Assembly (NCBI GenBank): GCA_030621995.1
Contig: JAUXGP010000035.1
Location: 1-10,523 of the forward strand
DNA: 10,523 nucleotides
Reading direction: 5' to 3'
Source of the DNA: Psychrilyobacter sp.
GTDB lineage: Bacteria > Fusobacteriota > Fusobacteriia > Fusobacteriales > Fusobacteriaceae
Shown in pieces: positions 5,886 through 10,523 of the stretch (position 1 is the first letter of the stretch; every line of letters starts with the position of its first letter). Under the pieces are notes generated by a model that was not told where the DNA came from, did no database searches, and saw only the letters and a list, made by a program, of their open reading frames with translations. The translations under genes and the position numbers were made by a program.

Positions 5886-6863
5886 ATGAAAACGATAAAA
5901 ATATTTATATTTAGTATAGTGATAATATTTTTTCTGGGAATAGGTACATATTATTATGAGATCTATATGAAAAAAGTAGATATAAAAAAAGAGGTTGAAT
6001 TTAGAAGGGGAGAAAGTGTAGGAGAGTTTTTAGATAAAGTAGGGATAAGGCAAGATATTTTTTTAAAGATATATTTTAGAGTATCAGGGGTATCCAGTGA
6101 AATAAAGGCCGGATATTATAAATTAGACAGGGAATATACAATATCAGAGTTTTTTAAAATCTTAAAAGAGGGACGTTCTGAGATGATCAGGGTGACCATT
6201 CCAGAAGGATTTACAATGGAACAGATAAAAAAACTCCTAATATCCAAGGAAATGATCACCGAGGAGGAATTTCAAAATATTTTAAGGAAGGTTAAATTTC
6301 CATACCTTACTCCCAACAATAACTTTGAAGGATATTTTTTTCCTGAAACATATTATTTCGCTGTGGGATCAGATCCCAGGGTGATAATAGATACCATGTT
6401 AGGGGAGTTTTTAAGAAAATTCCCGGTGGAGGACTATGGGAAAGATGAAAAAGATAAACAGGACTTTTATAAAAAATTGATCTTAGCCTCGATTATAGAG
6501 AGGGAAGCTGTATTGGATGTGGAAAAACCTGTGATTGCATCGGTATTTTATAACAGGATAAAGAAAGGGATGAGGCTGGAATCCGATGCCACGGTAAACT
6601 ATATATTCGGATATGAAAAAAGAAGGATCTATTATAAGGATCTGAAGATAGAATCTCCATATAATACCTATCGAAATCATGGATTGCCTCCGGCTCCCAT
6701 TGGAAACCCTGGAAGTTTAGCTATAGAAGCCAGTCTGAACCCGGCCAGTACAGGATATTATTTTTTTGTAGCCACATATGATGGGACAAACAGTCATCAT
6801 TTTACAGTGACATACAGGGAACATGTGAACTATCAGAAGCAGAATAAGAATAAACCAAAATAA
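5886..6863 (+). CDS. mltG: Endolytic murein transglycosylase MltG (YceG-like)
   Basis: MltG is an inner-membrane lytic transglycosylase that cuts nascent peptidoglycan glycan strands and is thought to set strand length. I take ATG 5886 as the start because AGGGAG (5871-5876) is nine bases upstream of it. The in-frame TTG at 5877 directly abuts that site. The 325-residue product has one N-terminal membrane segment (about 5-22), a LysM-like region with KAGYYKLD, then the YceG core. NNNFEGYFFPETYYF, ASIIEREA (Glu205 is the expected catalytic residue, by analogy with Glu218 of E. coli MltG), VFYNRIKKGMRLESDATVNY and the C-terminal SPYNTY...GLPPAPIGNPG signature are all present. Length is normal for the family. 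It heads a likely operon, ending 17 bases before the radical SAM gene. Confidence 0.95.
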   Translation: MKTIKIFIFSIVIIFFLGIGTYYYEIYMKKVDIKKEVEFRRGESVGEFLDKVGIRQDIFLKIYFRVSGVSSEIKAGYYKLDREYTISEFFKILKEGRSEMIRVTIPEGFTMEQIKKLLISKEMITEEEFQNILRKVKFPYLTPNNNFEGYFFPETYYFAVGSDPRVIIDTMLGEFLRKFPVEDYGKDEKDKQDFYKKLILASIIEREAVLDVEKPVIASVFYNRIKKGMRLESDATVNYIFGYEKRRIYYKDLKIESPYNTYRNHGLPPAPIGNPGSLAIEASLNPASTGYYFFVATYDGTNSHHFTVTYREHVNYQKQNKNKPK

Positions 6864-6880
6864 GGAAGAGGTAAATAAAT

Positions 6881-8575
6881 ATGAAAAACATAACACTTTT
6901 AGGAATAAACAGTAAGTTTGTTCATACAAACTTGGCTATTAGATATATAAAAAAAATGATAGAACAGGTAGAGGAATATAACCTTACCATGGTGGAAAGC
7001 AGTATAAATAATCAGCTGCCAAATATTATCAGGGAAGTAATAGAATCAAAACCAGAGATATTACTGGTATCTACATATATTTGGAACAAGGAATTTGTAT
7101 TTAAAATAATAGTGGAATTAAAGAAGATAAACCCCAATCTAAAGATTTATCTAGGCGGACCGGAAGTATCATACAATGCTGCAGAGGTCATGGAAACTTA
7201 CAGTGAGGTAGATGGAGTAATAGTAGGAGAAGGGGAAAAAATAATAACTAACCTCCTGCAAAAAGAGGAAAAAGATGTCTTGGGGCTTTATTATAGAGAT
7301 GAAAAAAATAAAGATAAAATAAAGTTTAACGGACATGAAGCTCCCATAGAGAATTTAGATACAATACCATTTCCCTATGAAAATTGGGAATTAATGGAAA
7401 ATAAAGGCAAAATATTTTACTATGAATCCACCAGGGGATGTCCATTTAGGTGTTCATACTGTATGTCTTCCATAGAAAAAAGTGTGAGAAGCTTCAGCTT
7501 ACCCAGGGTAAAAAGGGATCTTATGATATTTTTAGATGCAGGAGTGAACTTAGTAAAATTTGTAGATAGAACTTTTAATCTGAAGAAAGATCACTATATG
7601 GAAGTATGGAAATTTTTAATAGAAAATTATAGACCAAATCCTACATTTCATTTTGAGATAAGTGCAGATTTATTTGATGATGAGGTAATAGAATTTTTGA
7701 CTACAGTGCCAAAGGATCTATTCCAATTTGAGATAGGGGTGCAGACGATCAATGACCATACTATGAAGTTGATCAGACGTAAAAATGACTTAAAGAAATT
7801 ATCGAAAAATGTACTGGCTATAAAGGATAATATCCATCTGCACCTTGATCTCATAGCAGGTCTGCCCAGGGAAGATTTTGATACCTTTAAGAGTTCATTT
7901 AACTATGTGTATGATCTAAAACCTGAGATGATTCAATTGGGATTTTTGAAGATTCTGAAAGGTACGGAGATATCCGGCCAGATAGAGGAATTTGACTATA
8001 AGTATATGGGATTCCCTCCCTATGAAGTGATATCCAACGATGACATTACCTATGAGGACCTCCTAAAATTAAAGGATGTAGAGGAAGTTTTAGACTTTTA
8101 CTATAATTCAGGTGACTTTATAAAAAGTGTGGATTATCTGATAAATAATTTTTATAGTTCACCATTTGAATTTTATCTGGATCTAGCCAATTTCTATGAG
8201 GAGAAGAACCACTTTAAGGTATCCCATAAAAAATTAGCTATCTTTAACTTTTTGCTAGACTTCTATAATGAGAAGAAGTTTGGAGAAGATGACAGAGAGG
8301 GGAAAATCAGGTTTATAGAATATCTAAAATTTGATTATCTTAACTTAGGAAAACCGGGGAAATATCCAGAGTGGTTTTTATCTTCTAAGGATAGAGATCT
8401 CTACCATGAACTGGTGGAAAAACTGGTGGAAGAATCAAAATTTAAAAATAACAGACAGGGATTTAAAAATACAGAGATGGAGGAGTTTGATATAGATATC
8501 TTCACAGGGGAAAGAAAACAAACAAAATTATTATTTATATATGAAGGAAAAGAAACTAAAATACAGGAGTGTTAG
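6881..8575 (+). CDS. B12-binding domain radical SAM protein (DUF4080 type)
   Basis: This is a predicted cytosolic cobalamin- and S-adenosylmethionine-dependent enzyme with a [4Fe-4S] cluster; its substrate is unknown. The 564-residue product has an N-terminal Rossmann-like B12-binding domain (about 1-130; EILLVSTYIWN, LKIYLGGPEVS, VDGVIVGEGE). The usual DxHxxG cobalamin-ligand motif is not evident, so base-off His ligation may be absent. The radical SAM core follows with CPFRCSYC (Cys187, Cys191, Cys194), the canonical CX3CX2C cluster site, and DLIAGLPREDFDTF later in the barrel. The last roughly 190 residues match my recollection of the DUF4080 extension. The ribosome binding site AAGGAAGAGG (6862-6871) overlaps the mltG stop codon. 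The stop lies one base before the next ATG, so translational coupling on both sides is likely. Members of this broad superfamily include methyltransferases, but no reaction can be assigned here. Confidence 0.9.
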   Translation: MKNITLLGINSKFVHTNLAIRYIKKMIEQVEEYNLTMVESSINNQLPNIIREVIESKPEILLVSTYIWNKEFVFKIIVELKKINPNLKIYLGGPEVSYNAAEVMETYSEVDGVIVGEGEKIITNLLQKEEKDVLGLYYRDEKNKDKIKFNGHEAPIENLDTIPFPYENWELMENKGKIFYYESTRGCPFRCSYCMSSIEKSVRSFSLPRVKRDLMIFLDAGVNLVKFVDRTFNLKKDHYMEVWKFLIENYRPNPTFHFEISADLFDDEVIEFLTTVPKDLFQFEIGVQTINDHTMKLIRRKNDLKKLSKNVLAIKDNIHLHLDLIAGLPREDFDTFKSSFNYVYDLKPEMIQLGFLKILKGTEISGQIEEFDYKYMGFPPYEVISNDDITYEDLLKLKDVEEVLDFYYNSGDFIKSVDYLINNFYSSPFEFYLDLANFYEEKNHFKVSHKKLAIFNFLLDFYNEKKFGEDDREGKIRFIEYLKFDYLNLGKPGKYPEWFLSSKDRDLYHELVEKLVEESKFKNNRQGFKNTEMEEFDIDIFTGERKQTKLLFIYEGKETKIQEC

Positions 8576-8576
8576 G

Positions 8577-9704
8577 ATGAAATTACTCTATATATTTTTA
8601 TTTATTGGTCTGACAATCTTTGGGGAAGAGTATATACAGGATGACCTAATAGTAGGAATTAATCGTTTTAAAGGGAAAAAAATATATATAAGCTCAGAGA
8701 ATGGCAGTGCTGTTATAGAGATAAAATCAGGTGAATATTATACCCATGAAATAAAACCTGGGAGTATTCAGATTATATCAATCAGCGGGGACAGAATAAA
8801 ATTTAAAGATAAAAAATCTCCTAAGATCTATCTATATAAGGGAACCCCTGAAACAATTATAAAGATCAGCCTGGATGGAAAAAAGTTCAGCAGATATAGG
8901 GGGGATTTTGAATTTATTCCCTATAAAAACAGTGTACTGCCGCTAAACAGTGTCCAATCAGAGGACTATATATATTCGGTAGTTCCATCGGAGATAGGAC
9001 ATTATTTTCCTCAGGAAGCTATAAAAGCTCAGAGTTTAGCTGCCAGATCATATCTATACTATGGGTTGAGATATTCAAAATATGATAAATTTGACCTGTT
9101 TGATAATGTGAATTCTCAGATGTATCTGGGGATGGACAGGGAAAATCAAAAGATAAACTCATCTATAGATACTACCCGTGGAAAGGTGATCTTATATGGC
9201 GGAAAACCAATAAATGCTCTCTACTATTCAACCAGTGGGGGAGTGACAGCTAACAATGAAGATGTATGGGGAGGTAATTCCACTCCCTACCTCCGATCGG
9301 TCAAGGACAGGGGGAATGAGGCGAAGTCACCCAGACTAAAGTGGGAAGTGAAGATCTCTAAAAATGAAATCTCTAAAAGATTTGGATTCAAAGTAAAAAA
9401 TCTCAAGGTAGTGGAGGTCAAAAGTAACAGAGTAAGTAAGATCAGGGTATATGGAAATAAAAACCAGACTATAACAGGGGATAAATTTAGGAGTATAGTT
9501 GGATATGGGAAGGTATACAGCACCCAATTCAGGGTGAAATCCAGCGGGAACTATTTTGTGTTCACCGGGAAGGGATCCGGACACGGAGTCGGGATGAGCC
9601 AGTATGGTGCTTACGGTCTCTCTAAAAAGGGAAAAACCTATGAGGAGATACTTAAACACTATTATAAGGGTGTAGAAATAAAAGAATATAAAAGGCGAAA
9701 TTAA
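8577..9704 (+). CDS. Secreted SpoIID/LytB-domain protein, probable lytic transglycosylase
   Basis: The SpoIID domain cleaves glycan strands of peptidoglycan, acting on strands stripped of stem peptides in sporulating Bacillus. ATG 8577 is chosen because AGGAG (8565-8569) is seven bases upstream and the protein then begins with a clean signal peptide (MKLLYIFLFIGLTIFG); ATG 8541 would add 12 charged residues inside the previous gene. In the 375-residue product, EDYIYSVVPSEIG (129-141; Glu139 corresponds to the catalytic Glu of SpoIID) is followed by PQEAIKAQSLAARSY. YSTSGGVTANNEDVWGG and GSGHGVGMSQYGAYG (333-347) complete the family signature. Residues about 20-120 form an N-terminal beta-rich region. 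It is the third gene of the mltG cluster. Nothing here suggests sporulation, so a vegetative wall-remodelling role is inferred. Confidence 0.93.
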   Translation: MKLLYIFLFIGLTIFGEEYIQDDLIVGINRFKGKKIYISSENGSAVIEIKSGEYYTHEIKPGSIQIISISGDRIKFKDKKSPKIYLYKGTPETIIKISLDGKKFSRYRGDFEFIPYKNSVLPLNSVQSEDYIYSVVPSEIGHYFPQEAIKAQSLAARSYLYYGLRYSKYDKFDLFDNVNSQMYLGMDRENQKINSSIDTTRGKVILYGGKPINALYYSTSGGVTANNEDVWGGNSTPYLRSVKDRGNEAKSPRLKWEVKISKNEISKRFGFKVKNLKVVEVKSNRVSKIRVYGNKNQTITGDKFRSIVGYGKVYSTQFRVKSSGNYFVFTGKGSGHGVGMSQYGAYGLSKKGKTYEEILKHYYKGVEIKEYKRRN

Positions 9705-9715
9705 TTTCAAAAAAC

Positions 9716-9830
9716 TTAGCCGCTGATCAATACGAATATTACTGGTTAAAATAAGAGAAACTGAACCGCGAATGACGCAGAGGGCACGAACGAATAAAGA
9801 GAAATTTAATGCTTTTATCTGTGTTGAATT
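9716..9830 (+). repeat. Probable remnant of a dispersed intergenic repeat
   Basis: The spacer between the SpoIID-type gene and tilS contains TTAGCCGCTGATCAATACGA (9716-9735), then AACCGCGAATGACGCAGAGG (9764-9783) running into GGCACGAACGAATAAAGAG, and ATCTGTGTTGAATT (9817-9830). From memory, strings of this style (TTAGCC-CTGAT-AACAC-GAT; ACCGCGAATGACGC; ATCTGTGTT) recur between genes in many Gram-negative genomes. The 9764-9791 part is about 60% G+C, unlike the surrounding AT-rich DNA. No open frame, tRNA or terminator is seen in it. Assignment rests on recollection and composition, because only one copy is in the window. Confidence 0.5.
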
Positions 9831-9851
9831 AGGTAAAAAAGGAAGTGTATT

Positions 9852-10523
9852 ATGAATTTAAAAAAATTTGAAATATTAAATGAAGAAAAAAAACTGGTAG
9901 AGTATGGAGATAGGATAATTATAGCCATGTCTGGGGGACCGGACTCAGTATTTTTATACAATCTCCTAAAAAAAATAAAAGATAAGATGGATCTTAGTAT
10001 ATACTTTGCTCATATAAATCACGGGCTGAGAGGAAAAGATAGTGATGGAGATGAGAAATTCGTTATAAAATTAGGAGGATCAGAAAAGATACCTGCATAT
10101 ACAAAAAAAGTTAATATCAAAGAATATGCTAAACTTAGTGGCTTGTCTGAAGAGGAAGCAGGACGGGAAGTAAGATATGGTTTTTTCAGAGAATTAAAGG
10201 ATAGATTAGGAGCCACCAAGGTAGCGCTGGCTCACAATGAAGATGATGTGGTAGAAACTTTTATGTTTCGTCTTATTCGCGGGACATCGCTTAAGGGTTT
10301 AGAGGGAATCCCTGTGAAGAGGGAATTTTTTATACGGCCTGTTTTAAGCTATAGGAAAGAGGATATCTTAAAATATTTAGATGAAAACAAGATAGGCTAC
10401 TGTATAGATAAGACAAACTTTGAGAATATCTATACTAGAAATAAGATTAGATTAAACTTGATTCCATCTATAGAAAAAGAATATAATATTAATTTTAAGG
10501 AAAAAATAATAAATTTAATTTCA
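9852..10523 (+). CDS. tilS: tRNA(Ile)-lysidine synthase TilS, 3'-truncated by window edge
   Basis: TilS ligates lysine to C34 of the CAU-anticodon tRNA-Ile using ATP, changing its specificity from AUG to AUA. It is essential in most bacteria and relevant here because ATA codons are abundant. ATG 9852 is preceded by AAGGAAG (9839-9845). The 224 residues visible include the PP-loop IAMSGGPDS (24-32), FAHINHGLRGKDSD, EEEAGREVRYGFFREL, LAHNEDDVVETFMFRLIRGT, FIRPVLSYRKEDI and DKTNFENIYTRNKIRLNLIP, all characteristic of the N-terminal catalytic domain. The C-terminal tRNA-binding domains lie beyond the window; full-length proteins are usually 430-470 residues. In the usual HxxDDQxET-type motif, Val replaces Gln. 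The gene lies 147 bases after the SpoIID-type gene with the repeat remnant in between and no clear promoter or terminator, so co-transcription is possible. Confidence 0.95.
   Translation, partial: MNLKKFEILNEEKKLVEYGDRIIIAMSGGPDSVFLYNLLKKIKDKMDLSIYFAHINHGLRGKDSDGDEKFVIKLGGSEKIPAYTKKVNIKEYAKLSGLSEEEAGREVRYGFFRELKDRLGATKVALAHNEDDVVETFMFRLIRGTSLKGLEGIPVKREFFIRPVLSYRKEDILKYLDENKIGYCIDKTNFENIYTRNKIRLNLIPSIEKEYNINFKEKIINLIS

Noticed and set aside
8541..8576. Earlier ATG 8541 as start of the SpoIID-type protein
   Set aside because: It would put 12 charged residues before the signal peptide and overlap the radical SAM gene. ATG 8577 has AGGAG at the right distance and a clean signal peptide.
9336..9710. 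Minus-strand open frame of 124 codons antisense to the SpoIID-type gene
   Set aside because: It is fully inside conserved SpoIID-domain coding sequence on the other strand, and its product shows no recognisable domain.
1..10523. CRISPR array, tRNA, rRNA, transposase or defence genes
   Set aside because: No spaced direct repeats, tRNA cloverleaf-like segments, transposase motifs or known defence domains were seen on either strand; the only tandem repeat is inside the helicase gene.

Overview
The window is AT-rich, with A-rich coding strands, AGA/ATA/TTA-heavy codon use and AGGAGG-type ribosome binding sites. It also encodes diderm traits: a small protein that looks like an outer-membrane beta-barrel with a C-terminal aromatic residue, next to MltG and SpoIID-type murein enzymes. 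Together this suggests a Fusobacteriota genome, perhaps of the Ilyobacter/Propionigenium/Psychrilyobacter kind. That placement is inference from composition and gene content; no taxonomic marker gene is present. All supported genes lie on the + strand.

Layout. (1) 1-1149: the C-terminal two thirds or so of an AMP-forming long-chain acyl-CoA synthetase, cut by the left edge. (2) 1217-2009: two small genes, an unrecognised lysine-rich 93-residue protein and a probable outer-membrane beta-barrel protein, closed by a strong intrinsic terminator at 2008-2030. (3) 2130-3761: a Na+/phosphate cotransporter (NptA/YjbB type with a PhoU-like tail), with its own promoter and a terminator-like hairpin. 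(4) 3762-4063: a 302-base gap holding that hairpin, an A-rich tract, an extended -10 promoter and a leader of about 140 nt. (5) 4064-5734: a DEAD-box RNA helicase with a Gly-Asp-Arg repeat linker and a DbpA-type RNA-binding domain, followed by a terminator. (6) 5886-9704: a tightly packed trio of mltG, a B12-binding radical SAM protein (DUF4080 type) and a SpoIID/LytB-domain protein. (7) 9705-9851: a spacer that looks like a remnant of a dispersed intergenic repeat. (8) 9852-10523: the start of tilS, cut by the right edge.

How the genes work together. The 5886-9704 cluster puts two glycan-strand-cleaving murein enzymes around a radical SAM enzyme of unknown substrate, with gaps of 17 and 1 bases, so it is probably one transcript with a cell-envelope theme. 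The helicase is set up as a separate unit, with codon use and a leader that suggest high and post-transcriptionally controlled expression. The other genes are ordinary housekeeping or transport functions.

I found no CRISPR array, tRNA, rRNA, insertion sequence, prophage or defence system. The less ordinary signals are the 9716-9830 repeat, the helicase leader, the radical SAM/murein gene cluster and a possible ATT start codon near 1479.
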